A stretch of DNA of 64,000 bases from NCBI GenBank assembly GCA_007922225.1, contig ML679961.1, positions 69,296,890 through 69,360,889 on the forward strand, in the 5' to 3' direction. Shown piece after piece: positions 11,901 to 24,720 of this stretch; the first letter of the stretch is position 1, and every line of letters starts with the position of its first letter. Both the position numbers and the translations under genes were made by a program. The notes under the pieces are model-generated. The model was not told the DNA's origin, ran no database searches, and saw only the letters and a list, made by a program, of their open reading frames with translations. Source of the DNA: Emydura subglobosa (lineage: Eukaryota; Chordata; Testudines; Chelidae).

Positions 11901-14900
11901 GGGAGAGAGATGGAGGTGGGTGACACATTGGGGCTGTGGTGAGGAGCAGGGGGAAGGAGATGACACATTGCACTGTGGATGGGGTGGAGGAGGGAGGTTT
12001 ATCCCCTCCTCTGCTGGTTTCCTTCAGAATGATTATTTCCAGGCCCTTTGCTGTTGGTTTGATTCCCCCCCCCTGTGATGCTGATAGGGAAGTTTTACTA
12101 TTGTCTTTGAAACGATGCTGCTTTGATGATTGAGAATTTGTAGTAAAGCTGCTACTGCAGTTTTTTTATTTTTGTTTTTTGTTTTGCTTTAATTTGCCTT
12201 TATGACCAGAGCAGCACTGGGAAAATTCCGTTTCTTCTGCAACTTGTAATTCAGAAGTATCTCTTGCCCCCCTTATTCTGAGGCTGCCCTTCTTGCACAG
12301 GTACACGGTTCAGTGGAAGGACACCTCTGGGATTTCACACTCCTACTTTGGCACATATTTGTGGTGATTAGAGATGTGTACCTTTTCTCTTCCATTTCTC
12401 TCTGTGTGTGTGTGTGTGTGTGTGTAGGAGGAATGGGGCTGTGTGTGGGACTCTGCCATTTGGTCTAGACCCGTTGTGCACGCTCCTCTCATCACTTCTT
12501 TCTCTGTTTGCTTTTTTATTATTCTGAGTTTCGCTGTTGATAGGATTTCTTTCTCTCTGACTGCATTTGCAGCATGATGGGTGCTTGCAGGTCTGCACTG
12601 TTAGGTTTTAGATTAATTTATATTGGATCATCACATGGAGTCCTTCATTCAACTTCTACTCACTTGAGTGTCACAAAATGAGTAGTATGCTCTGGTTAGG
12701 GTACAAATGTGCTTCAGCAGAGTAATTTCCAAGTTCTGATTTTGATGGGACGAGATTGCTAGTGGAGAGGAGGTTTTTTGTTTTCTTTGGTTTACAAATG
12801 TCATCGCAATTCAGTCACATGTTAGAATATTCTTTGTTTAGATATCAAAGTAGGGTATCCAATATGTCCCCACTTTTTATTGTAAATAATCGTGATCCCC
12901 TGCAAGTTTTATAAATTTATAATTGTAGATGTGAGGTTCTTGATGTTTGTTTGGACCAAGCACTGAACTTGACAATGAACTTTTGTTCGTTTTTTTTTTT
13001 TTTTTTTTTTTTTATCACAGTAGTGGATGGATTAAAAAAACTTCCTATTGGGAACAATAATTGGCATGTTGTGTATAGTAGGTCTGAAAAGGGAAACATC
13101 TGAGATGGACCACTTGTGCTCAGGAATGTTAACATTTTAATAATTAGAGACTGACAGCTACATTTGCACTCAGGTTAATTTGGAGGCATGCAAGAGTTTT
13201 CTCAGTCTAAGTTCATTATAGGAAAGAATGAATTTATCACATTAAACATATTTGCTTGGTTTCAGAAGGAAGACTAAAAGGCAGTTACCCCATATGCTTA
13301 TGTTAATGGGGCACTTTTACAAATATCTTAGAATTTTAATTATCAAATGTGCTTTCCTCTATTTATAATGTTGGACATCCTTGGTTTGCTTTTTGCATTT
13401 CACTCAACTTTGGCAATGAAAATAACTGGTTAGTTTCACTTTCTATTGGATCAGTTTCATCTTTGTGATTTCTTCCTTTGCTTACCCAAAGCTGGCGCTG
13501 TTTGGATTTGCTATGTTGTAGGGGAATGTTTAATTTTAATGACAAATAAGTTTATTTTAATATTTAATGTGAAGAAAAATGGTAATAGGTTTTATTGAAG
13601 TTTAATAAAAAAAACTTAAAAACAATCTAAGTTTTGTGCCTTAACCTACTTGCCAGTGTTCCTGTAAAGATATAATGTAAAAAACAAACACTTCCCCCAC
13701 AAAATCTAACCTATAAACTTTTGAAAGATTTTAGGTAAAACATATGAATGGTCCTGAGTTCATAATCATGTTCAACAGTAATTTACAATTTTAAATACAA
13801 AGTAGTATTCAATAAAGGACAGTTTTTAAGAGCAAAGCCCCAAACCAACCAAACAAAAACCTCACCCACAGCACAACTACAGTTTATAAACCTATACTAG
13901 TTAAAGTAGTTACTCACCCACATTTTAGTATAAACATCATTTTAAAAAAAAATATGGGAAACTCTTGATTTCTGAATGGAATTACCAGTTTTCCTAGAGT
14001 AAAGAATTTAGTATTTTAGTAAACATGATGGTTTTAAAAATGTATTTTTCCATGGAATTGTTTTTCACTGTAAACTTGCAGCTTTATTGAGATGGAGAAA
14101 TTGTGTGAGTATGAGGTTATACTTTCTAGAAGTTTGAGCAACTGACAGCGGGGATGTTAAGCAGTCCCTTTACATGATTGGAAAATTAAAGCTATCCTCT
14201 CCTTTGTAGACTGTCACCTCTGAGGTTCTCTTTTTGTACAAGCAAATTTTTGTCAGGTATTGTCCAGCAGGAGGTGCTTGTGCAGCGAATGCCCATCAGC
14301 AGCTGGAAGTCAGCTATATTATACCTGTAACATGCTTGAGCTCTACTGATCTGGGCAATGAAAGATCTGATATTGTTCCCACATTTGGGTTTCAGTTAAG
14401 TAACAAGCCTGGCGTACTGATACATAATTAAAAGGAGCCTCTCACAAGGTATTTTCATAATTTAAAAAGTATTTTTACTATTGTCTATTGGACAACTGGA
14501 AGGTTAATATTTGAAGTCATTTTTGTTTTCTTTTCCTTGTCCATGTAGGGTTATTTATGCATCCTGGTCTGGGCTACTCTTGCCAGTTTGTTTTTATAAG
14601 GGTGCAAAAGCCTGTGGGGTTGCTGGCATTTACTTTCTTCCCTTTTGGAAGTGAAAATATAGAAACATTACCTTTTTTGGGAAGAAGTTGTAGGAAGTCA
14701 TGGATTTTACAGGTGTGGGTTTTTTGTTTTAAAGAAATATTTATATGTTAAGTTTTGGCCATCCAACTTTGACAGTAAGTCAGAGTTTTAATGTAGGATT
14801 TTAAAAGTGTATTCCCCCTCCTTAGTGCTGAACTTGCATTTCTATTCATAGTACAGGGTCTGAGTATTTCTTATCCTGCCTATATTCCTATTTTGCGGGT

Positions 14901-15312
14901 GATATACTTAGAAGATTTGAAAATGTAAATAGAAATTGTAAACTTTTTTGTATGTTGTTGAATTGGTTGGATATGCACAAAGCAGATCAGTTTCTTGTTT
15001 TAGAAATATACAGTTTGTTTTAACTGGGCCTTTGAAGGCTTTGTAATTCTGTATGCTGTAGGAAAGTTCTAATAGTGAAGATATGTCGTCTTTGCGATTG
15101 TTCATGCAGTTTGTTTTATAATGGAGGTAACCGTCCTTAAATATGAAAATATTGGAGTTATTTAACAGTTCTAGAGTATTCAGTGTACTTTGTGCTCTGG
15201 AGAACTTCTACAATTAAATGATATAATTTTAATTTGTTTACTACTGGGATTTCTGGTTGAATCTAATATAAATCTTAAAATTTACAGGGACTTCATAGGA
15301 TATCTTATTTGG
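11901..15312. other. AT-rich intron-like DNA
   Basis: Contains a (TG)n run at about 12402-12425 and a poly-T run at about 12991-13013. No coding exon recognised. Confidence 0.5.
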
Positions 15313-15877
15313 TACAGCAGAACCTCAGAATTACGAACACATCAGGAATGGAGGTTATTTGTAACTCTGGGTATGTCTACATTGACGGCGGCACTGTCAG
15401 TGCCTCGGGATCGATTGAGCTGCAGTGGAGACCCGCTCAATCGATCTGGAAGTTGATGGCGTTAATCCACCCCTGCAAAAAGAGTAATGCTGCGTTGACC
15501 GGAGGGCATTTCCAGTCGATGCAGCATAGTGGGGACACTGCAGTAAGTAGAAGTTAGGAAGTCAACAGGAGATACGCAAGCTGCTCTATGTAGCTTGTGT
15601 ATCTCCCATCAACTTCCACTGAAATTTGCCGTCTAAAATGTTCATAACTCTGAACAAAATGTTATGGTGGTTCTTTCAAAGCTTACAGCTGAACATTGAC
15701 TTAATACAGCTTTGAAACACTACTATGCAGAAGAAAAATGCTGCTTTCCCTACTGTGCTGTATTTGCTTCCCCGCCCCCTGCTGCTGCCTTATTGTGTAC
15801 TTCTGGTTCCAAATGAGGTGTGTGGTTAACTGCTCAGTTCATAACTCTGGTGTTCGTAACTGTGAGGTTCTACTGTA
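15313..15877. mobile_element. Non-autonomous Tc1/mariner-pogo-like element, carrying a nested insertion
   Basis: The ends tacagcagaacctcag and ctgtgaggttctactgta form an inverted pair of about 28 bp that begins and ends with TA, as expected for the Tc1/mariner/pogo superfamily, which duplicates TA. The two halves share the phrase ttacgaacac / gtgttcgtaac. Between them, about 15371-15630 belongs to another repeat. There is no transposase. Confidence 0.75.
15371..15630. mobile_element. Nested MITE fragment (gtctaca family)
   Basis: Starts gggtatgtctacattgacgg and contains two self-complementary pieces (tcgggatcgattgagc with gctcaatcgatc, and gagatacgcaagc with gcttgtgtatctc). It interrupts the mariner/pogo-like element, so it inserted later. 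The right end is unclear. Confidence 0.6.
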
Positions 15878-16467
15878 TATTTTAAACACCTTGTGCATAT
15901 TAGATAAACTGCCTCTGTGCTCTGCCATTCTGTGCACCTCCATGCATATGTCTGTAATTAGTTGATATCTTTTTAAACTCTCTACATCTTGGTATGGCCA
16001 CAGACTCTGGAGGAAAGCATCTTTACAGAATTTAAGAAGCTGACATCATCTTTAACTATTTCCACCATGACTTCAGTATTGGGGCAAATGGAGTATAATG
16101 CTGTAAGGCTATATAAGTTTTAAGGTGTCTGAACCCACATTGTCCAAGTACTGTGGATAGTAAGAGGCTAACTTGGTTTTAAACTTTTCCATGCTAGGCA
16201 TGAGGGTACTGTGGGTTTTACCATGCCAACCTTTACTTGTAGAAACAGTCTAGCTGAAATCAATGGAGCATATCTAGTCTCCTTCTCTGTGGGTATGGAG
16301 TCACCCAAATGAGGGAACTGGTGCAGTTCCACTATGCGGAGGGGCATTCTGTGGGCCTGACCACGCAGGAGGAGAGGCTCTGGTGTGCCGTATAAGAGGA
16401 AAAGTGCAAGAAGATCCATTATTATATGCACCTTGTTCTCCCCTGTCCCCCGCATGGGGCAATGTAA
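15878..16467. other. Non-coding DNA, no gene seen
   Basis: Open frames here (such as 16168-16503 on the minus strand) have no recognisable relatives. Confidence 0.5.
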
Positions 16468-16894
16468 GGCCATGTCTACACTAGTGAGCTTAAAGGAGCA
16501 CAACTGTACCGATGCAGCTGCATCGCTGTAAGATTACTTGTGTAGCCAATCTATGCTGATGGGCGAGAGCTCTCCCATCGACATAATAGCTACCATTGCT
16601 CGTTGAAGTGCTTCTCCCGCCGACATAGAGCTGTGCACACTACCAGTTATGCCCCAGCTGAAGATTGCTCTTCCCTCCTTTCCCCTGCACCTGCAGGGTA
16701 TCACTTCCCTTCCACCTCCATGGCCCCAGGGCTGGAGGAGTTTTGTGCCCTGACAATCATGGGGGGGTTGGGGGGGGGAGAAGGGGCTGTGCCTTTGCTT
16801 GCCCCTCCTGTGCATGCCCCTGCTCAGGAGTATGGTTTTTCACAACCTTGAGTGACATAAGTTTGCCAGCGCAAGTGGCAGTGTAGATGTGGCC
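16468..16894. mobile_element. Non-autonomous DNA transposon with ggccatgtctacact termini
   Basis: The left end ggccatgtctacact (16468-16482) is mirrored by agtgtagatgtggcc (16880-16894), a 15-bp terminal inverted repeat with one or two mismatches. The interior has the Cys-free, palindromic gagctctcccatcgacata type sequence that I recognise from a turtle MITE, plus an unrelated GC-rich insert at about 16650-16830. No convincing target duplication is visible. Superfamily (hAT-like) is tentative. Confidence 0.75.
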
Positions 16895-18386
16895 TCAGAA
16901 TCTGCTGAGGCTAGGTCAACCACTCTGAGGTCTGGAAGGAAGATTTCTGCTTCTGCACATGTACCTATTGCCCCACCCAGTTACTTGTGCCAGAAACTAG
17001 ACTCAGGATTTGTGCTAATGTGTTCTACTTTGTGTTCTACAAAAGCTTGTAGGATCAAACCATATATTAGTAAGGTGGAAGAAGTGTGGTACAGGTCCAT
17101 ATATTGGGAAGGTGGAACCAGTGTGGTACAGGCAAGATGTCTGTGTCATGTCTTTGTTAATAGTCTTTGTACATGCCCTACATGTTATAGGTGGTGGTGA
17201 ATAGACTAATTTGTCAAGTTTGATCCAATGTCGAGGAGGTGTTTGCCTCATATATCAATTATGAAGGTAAAGACTGTGCCTGTAGAAAGTGGCCTAATTT
17301 TAGATTGAGGATATTTTGAATACTTTTACATTTCTTTATTTTCCCAGTCTTTTTATTTTGTCAAGTTATAGGGACTTGACCAATTTAAAAGTCTCTTCTA
17401 TATGATTCTTTTTACCTACTGTTGTTACTTGTAATAGATTATATCTATTTTGTTAATTATTTGTTTTTTTTTCCTTTGTACATTTTACAACGCATTTCAT
17501 TTCACCTTTTGTCTATGTGGGTTTTTGACAGCAACAATGGAGAGAAAAAAATCTTAAAATAGTAGAATATGGTTGTACTACAATAACAATTGGCAAGGAG
17601 TCTTGGGCAGATGTGGGAACTGAAACAACTACTAATTTATTTGTTTTTAAAACTGACTACAATATGAGTTGACCTTGTCTTCTTAACTCTCTAGAATTTC
17701 ATGGCTTTCAAATTACATTTTAAAACTATATATAAAGCTCTTTTAGGCCCCCTTCACTCCCTCTCTTAAATTTGTCATACTTAAATCCTTAACAAAATTT
17801 TAGTCTTGAAATGTCTACAAGTTTTTAAAGAACTTTATTAAGAAATGGTTCTGTGACACATGGTTATTTTAGACTTCAAAAGAAAGGATGTATTGGTCTC
17901 TACATTTAAGTATTAATCAATGCAAACCAGTACAGGGTCCCTTGCAGAGTTTATAATCACCATAGGAGTCACCAAGTAATCTCTGCCTAGGAGCTCCACA
18001 CCCTGATAGCTTGACCTATTCCAGACCCTCTCTGCCTTCAGACTCTTTCTCATATGCTATTGCAAACACCCACTCTTGCGTCAGAGATAATATGTGGGGG
18101 CAGTGTTTCTTAAAAAACTGGATCATGTAATTTAAAAATTAACCACACTCTCTCAAACTCTTACGTAGATGCTCTTTAAAAAAAAAATCAGATGGTGTGT
18201 CAGGAGTGTAGTTCTGTTTGTGAGTTTTATTACTGGCATATATTTTATTTTAAATTATTTCTTAAAATAGCGTGTATTTTTTTTGTTGAGTAATTTTACA
18301 TTTCCATGCTACTGTGCTTTAGAGATAAAAGGCCACATTACCAAGTTCATTCACTATAAAAATGGCATTGAGTATGCCTTAAATGA
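16895..18386. other. AT-rich non-coding DNA, no gene seen
   Basis: No gene, RNA or recognised repeat; T-rich stretches at about 17460-17475. Confidence 0.5.
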
Positions 18387-18485
18387 AGGACAAGGTGGGT
18401 GAGGTAATATCTTTTATTGCACCAACTTCTTATGGTGAGAAAGACAAGCTTTCAAGCTTACACAGAGCTCTTCTTAAACAATTCT
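18387..18485 (+). repeat. Interspersed repeat fragment (reptile family)
   Basis: The phrase gacaaggtgggtgaggtaat, followed by agacaagctttcaagcttac, matches a very abundant turtle/crocodile interspersed repeat that I know but cannot name with certainty. Confidence 0.6.
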
Positions 18486-20581
18486 TCTCATTGTATAATT
18501 AGGAATGTGCTCTGAAAACTTTAGGTGATGTCACATATTTTTTCATGGGGGAACATCAGATGAATGCATGGTTGAAACAGAGTGAGGAAGAGGATAGGGT
18601 CTAACAGGTTGGAGCCTAGTACTATGATGAGCTAATCTTTGGACTCTGTAGGGCTGTGAAAAGAGAACTCAAACACAAGAGCCAAAAGATGGGTTTTGTT
18701 TTATTGTTTTGGCTGCATGCAGAATACAAACTCTCAGTACTTGAAAAGAAGAAGGAACAGCAGAAAGGAATTGATTTTTGTCACACACACCCCCCCCCAC
18801 ACACTGGGGATTCAAGTATTGTTAACCATGTGCAGCTCTAAATAGTGTAAATGCAAGCAAAATAGTAGTTGATCTCTTCAGTCAATTAGCTATCAGAGCT
18901 TTAAACTCTTTTAGCCAAAACTTCCAAGTAATCACAATAATTATTTTCTGATAAACTGGCTGATAGTAACCATGGCAACAGCTGTCTTTGGCCTTATGGA
19001 CAGTATTATTGCTGTATTGATGAAGCCTTTAGATGCTTTTGTAGCCTGTCGCCTATGTGGTGAAGTGCAGTAGAATATCTTTTAGGTGACTTCAGCAGCA
19101 TTGCCAGTTGCTTTGTTGTAATGTGCCATTGCCTGTCTCTCTTGTATTCTACAATCTCTTGGACCTTTCTCTGTTGCATATTTGTGGAGGTGCTGATGAT
19201 GCCTGGCTATCTGGAAATGCAAGAACTGTGCTGTGCCTCTTAGTACAGACTGTACTTGCATTTTTCACTGGTCTTTCAGGGGGGAAAAATAAATAAATAT
19301 CTTAATTCAGAGTTCTAAATAATGACTTCTGGGTTTGGAACACAGTATGATTTTCCTTCCTTGATGAAGTCTTCTTAGAACAGGTTGGTAGGGGGTGCTG
19401 CCCTTCCCTCTATTGAACTGGAGTACGGTGTATGTTTTCAGAGGCCTATACTGAAATACAGCCATTTAATTTTCAGCTAAGCTCAACTCCCTTTTAAGAG
19501 AGAGGAAAAGCTGCTGCTTCAGTGCATTTTGATGATGAAGGAAAAGAGTAATGTATTTCTAAAGAATAAGTACTGGGCAAGGGAAATACAACCCTCACAA
19601 AAATACTTTTCCCAATGAAAATCAAAAGTGTTATTTGACAACCTACTTTAATGTTAATGAATGTAACAGTCCCGATTAAAAACTCGAGTTTTTTTAAAAG
19701 TATGCAATTTCTATATATTTTATATATAGAATTTCTATATATTTTAATCTAGCTAGACTATTGCTGCTTTTTTTTTTTTTTTTTTTGAGTTATTGGTGAG
19801 TTTAGTGTTTCTGTTGTTCTGTGTTAATCTTAAATTTGATAAATATAATGAGCTAATGTTAACTTTGGACCTAATGTACTTTTGGGATCTCTGTATGGTA
19901 TGTATATATGATATTGTACAATGAGATGGTCAAAATGTGGCCCATGGAGACGTGTATTATAGACTACATCTGACCTCATCTTTAATAAGAATGTGGCTTA
20001 TCATGGAGATTACAGGCCCCAGTATGCAAAGCTTTATTTTTATTTGAGTAGCCTGCTTAGATAAAGATGGACCATTGTGTGCTAGGTTCTGTAGTTTTTA
20101 TGAGCCAAACTTTCATGTTCATGATGATGGCTTGTGAACACTGCTATACTTTATGTAAACTAGATGTGATTCTCAGGCTGCCAGCAAGTTGCTTAAGTGG
20201 CCCTTAGTTGGGCAGTTTGGAAATCCTTGATGTTCATATTATGCAGTAGAAATATTCTTTATTTACAAGTTCCTTGTAACTTGTAGTTGAGTACTGTGTT
20301 TAGAGAATAGTAGCTGTTGGAAGATTTCTTTCTGCATGTTCAAGAATTATGTAATTAATTGCACTAATATACTACTTGATTTGTGATTGTAAAGGGTACT
20401 AATGATTGTTTTTGAGAGTTGTTTTTTTTTTACATGTCTCAGAGTAATCATGTTATAGATGGGTAACATTTGGCACAACAAGCCTTCACTCATCTGCTCC
20501 CAGTACTGTTTTCTTCTTCTAAATTAAAGCATTGTAGCTGTGTGGCTCGTACTGCTCTATAGTTAAAGGTGAATTGAAAGG
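18486..20581. other. AT-rich non-coding DNA, no gene seen
   Basis: Includes a C-run near 18789 and a poly-T at about 19770-19786. No gene recognised. Confidence 0.5.
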
Positions 20582-20762
20582 CTTTTTACCTGCCAAGATC
20601 TGACTTCAATGTTCTGTGTTTATTGAGGTCCGGTGATACCGTAACTAACCTCTAAAACAGAGCAGGGAAGTGCTTTCCTTTCACTGCTTTAGGGGTTAGT
20701 GATGTCATTAGCTGTTACCAGGGAAACACAGAACCCTGAATTCAGGTTTTGGCAGGTAAGAG
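20582..20762. mobile_element. Short palindromic element (MITE-like)
   Basis: The left end, tttttacctgccaagatctg followed by acttcaatgttctgtg, is the reverse complement, with a few mismatches, of the right end cacagaaccctgaattcagg plus ttttggcaggtaag. Arms are about 36 bp and the whole is about 180 bp. No family known to me, no target duplication seen. Confidence 0.65.
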
Positions 20763-22150
20763 GATTACGTTAAGTTCAGATATTTTGATTTTTGAGTGTA
20801 TTTGAGCATTGCTCATCAACCCCTAATACAGTGAGAGTTCCCACTGAAGTCAGTGGAAATCCTGCCTGAGTAAGGACTGCAGAATCATTTAATTTATTTT
20901 AGCTCTCTTACAAATACATTGGGCCAATTTAATTCCTTGAATACCTTCTTAGGCTTAAGTGGAGTTAAACCAGAGATGAATTTGGTTCATGCAAGAGCAA
21001 AAAATCTGAAATCAATGGTTGAAGAAATAAATTTAAGTATTTAAGGTTCCAATCCTGCAAAATCTTATATATGTACTTGACTTAAACATGTGAGTATCCT
21101 GTTGAAATCAGTAAGAATATTTGCACGCTTAAACTTCAGCATGTGTAAGTGTTTGCTGGAAAAGGGCTTTAGATGTATAATCTTGGAATGTGGCTTCTGG
21201 GCGTATACAGTAATTAGCTTGCATACAGGTCCTTTTCGTAAAATTCTTTTCTCTAATTCACTAAGCAAATCTAGTTGTCTGTAAACTGTGCTTATACCTG
21301 TGCAGAATGTTAGAGCTCTGCTATAAAGAACTGAGAGGGAATTTTATCCAGAGTACACATTATTTGAATGCATATTTTCATAAAGACTATCCAAATAGTA
21401 GCGCTCTCGTCTACCCATTATATGTATTTTAAAATATTCTAAATATTTTAGATGGTTATAGCGCCTTTTGAGGCATGACGTTTATTTTTTTTTTCAGGGC
21501 TGGTGTATTGTATATATTAAGCACTTTATTTCTGATGGTTGTCTTTAAAACCCACCTACAAAAAAGGAAATTAATATAGAAATTTGTTTAAATAATGCCT
21601 TGTATACATTAGGTATATGTAATGAGTTTGCAATTAGTTAGTCATAGCCATACACCCTCAATTTAACATTTGGAGTAATTGTCCAACATCTCTGTGAGTT
21701 GATTGGCTACAACTGTATTTCAGTATAACTACTATTCATAAGGTGCTTTTATCTTAAGCAAGTGCTCCAATGGGCTTTTTCTGTTAAAATTCTACACCAG
21801 CAACCAGGCATCCATGAACAACCCCTGTAACAACAACCCACCTTGCAGGGCAAAAACATTTCAAGTTTCAAGCTATGGCAAAATTGTTATATAAACAATG
21901 CTGAGAAATATTTGAAGCAGGGGGAGGAGTTGTCTTTTTTTATTTGAGTTTGACGCTAATTGAGAGCTTATAAAACATGCCAATTAGCAGCCCTTGAAAC
22001 TGAAATTTTAAGCTCTGATCCTGCTATGAGCTCCCTTGCCCTCAAGAAGAGTCCTAGTGAAGTCAATAGGGCTCTCTGAACACAAGGGTCTACCCACATA
22101 GAATTCACTGCAGGACTAGAGCTCTAGTGACCCAAAGGACAAGTACTGCA
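20763..22150. other. Non-coding DNA with old reptile repeat fragments
   Basis: Pieces around 20830-20885, 21045-21175 and 22010-22090 carry phrases such as ccaatcctgcaaa and gaagtcaatagg, typical of an old amniote repeat with self-complementary halves; 47985-48110 holds a further piece. No gene. Confidence 0.45.
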
Positions 22151-22154
22151 GCAT

Positions 22155-22300
22155 GGACAGAAGTAGTTCATTACCAGTACCTCATTGTGTCTTAGTTTCC
22201 CTTTCTGTAAAACTAACATATGATACTAACTGTCTTTGTAAAGCACTTTTGGGATCTACTGATGAAAAGCACTATATAAGAGCTAGGTAATATTATTAAA
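22155..22300 (+). repeat. MIR-like CORE-SINE fragment
   Basis: Contains tcttagtttccctttctgta followed by gtaaagcacttttgggatct and agcactatataagagctag, the 3' part of a reptile MIR-like SINE. Related fragments lie at 49395-49590 (plus) and 24590-24720 and 32975-33120 (minus). Confidence 0.7.
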
Positions 22301-24589
22301 GGCTTTTGCTTTAATTGACCAAAGCAAAGAAGTAGTCAGACATTATTCCCCTTCGTGCCCAAGCTATAGCATTGATATAGTCTCTACCCTCTCTTGCTGG
22401 TACAACAGAATGGTTTAAATACAAATGTCCAACCTTAACTTTGAATAAACTATCAGTTTATAACAGCACTGTAAATATATCTTTCTGTAACTTGGAAAAA
22501 AGGGACATTGAGGTCTCAGGGGATTGGTAATGAGAGATCAAGCTTTTTCCTGGCTTGAATCCATCTTAAGTCAATAATAAACAAAATTGCATACAATTTC
22601 ACAACTGTTGGTCTCTGTGAATTGAGATGGTGATCCCAATCCTGTTCCTAGTAAACATCTCTTTTGTCTTACAAATCCACCGTCATATTTGGTATTAATT
22701 GGCCCTCTTGTTGGGAATTTCATCAGAGAGATCAAAAATTGAAAGGATCTGGCAAACAGAACTTCCCCTTTATCCCACAGAGAGGATGTCTCTAGGTTAA
22801 CTAGTAACTTCAGTGTGCTACGTAAGGGGCAACTTTCTCATTTTTAAAAAAAAATGGAGGTTCATGTGGTCCCTTGAATCAGAGAAGGGATGAAAATCTG
22901 TCAGATCTCTGCTTATGGTCATAGAAAATGTTGGATAGGTAGCACTTCATTGTCCGTCTTCACCCAGTCCTGGCAGAAGTCACTCCTCGGGGATCCATAT
23001 CTGTGGGTACGGAAGGGCTTGACCACGGGGATAGGAGAGGTTAGGGATGGAAGATGGGTGTTCTCCATACACTATGCTGTCTTTCCCTCACCTCTCTAAC
23101 AAGGTTAGCTATTAAATTAAAAAAATTAACGCTGACACTACCTTCATTAACTTTTGTGCATTGCCTCCTCACTGTTGCCCCTTCCTGTCTTGCTGGGCTT
23201 CCAGAAACAGTGGACAGTAAGAACCATGTTGCTTTTTTAGAAGACTAAAACCTTATTATATTGGTGGAGAGACGGAAGCTTAACTTTGCTCTCTTTGTGG
23301 GGACCTTTCATAGCTCCCTATGTTACTTTTTTTTCTGACATGTAATGATCTGTCTGAATTGTGAGGAGTTGAGATTCTCCCAGTATAAACAATATCAGGG
23401 AGGAATCTTGAACTGTATGGAGTGAAAGATGCAAAGAGAGAGAGATTAAAGGAAGGAATGAAATATTTCAGTGGTTTTTTTGTGCATATTGTTTATAAAC
23501 ATCATTTCAGAAGTGGAATAGGGTGATTTAAAACCTTTTTTGGTATCTTTTTCTTCTTTCACATAAAATGTGGAATTTTCCTGCTTCCTGCAACTTTGTT
23601 GGTAGCACAGACCTTGAAAATTTGTGTCAGTCAATCTGTACAAAGGAATTATAATAGCCATTCAGAACAGAGATCTGCATGATAATTTTATTGTTGGTAA
23701 ATGACCATTCAGTGATTTCAAATAAAATACCTATAATAATCAAAGAGCAGAGAATTGCACAAAGGAAAAGAAGCATCTCTCACACTTCTTGTGCTATATG
23801 AATAACAAACAATAAAAATGTCCATTTCTACCTCAGTAGTACAGCAGTCTTGCACACGGGCTGTGAATTCAATTTCATTTCACTGTACACAAACTAAAAC
23901 TGTACACTTATCCAATTTTTATAATCTGATTAGAATAAGTGTTCCTATTATATATTTTATAACATTATAGTTTGCAAATCTCTCTGCTCATATTGGCTAA
24001 AAATGGCCATCAGAAAAAAGGATTTGTATTAATAACCGTACAGTTATTTCAATGCCTCATTCTGGCTAGTTACTGCTCTCATAACTCTGTCTGCATGTCC
24101 ACAATAAATGTGGCCACTCTAGCTTCTGATGCCTTCCCCTTCTAATCCCAAATACGACATTAAACAGATGAATTACTTGTATGGAGGGAGGCGAGAGCTA
24201 ACCCTTCCTTAAGGTCCAAAGAGGAATAGTAGTAGGGAGATAATGGGAGATCTGGGACTGATTAGATGATAGAGTGCAGAAGGAAGGCCCAAACTGAGGT
24301 GAGTAGGTATGCTTGGAGGTATATGGTCTGGAAATTTTGAGAGCAATAGGTAGTCAGAGAATAGGAGTCAGAGAGAGAAGACAGAGAGCACTACAGCAAT
24401 ACAGTATAATAAAGCTTTAGGATGTTCCTTGTTGGCTAATAACATATCCTGGATTGCTAATAATACCATATATATTCAAAATATTTTACAAAGTTTGACA
24501 GCTGCTGTAAATAGGCTTAGCTCCATTCAGATCAATGGAGTTATTCTGATTCTCACCATTTGAGAATCTGGCCCATTCTTTTATTCTGT
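22301..24589. other. AT-rich non-coding DNA, no gene seen
   Basis: No gene or recognised element. An A-run occurs near 22848. Confidence 0.5.
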
Positions 24590-24720
24590 GAGGAAAGTAG
24601 ACAGCTAGGTATTATTTTCCCTGTGTTATAGATTAGGGGGCTGAGATGGAAAGAAAATGACTTGCTTAAGATAACAGTAAATTACTTGCAGACCTGGAGC
24701 TAGAACTCTGCCCTCCATGA
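24590..24720 (-). repeat. MIR-like SINE fragment
   Basis: On the minus strand this shows the MIR-type order, including the reverse complement of gacttgcttaagataacagt. Diverged and incomplete. Confidence 0.55.
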
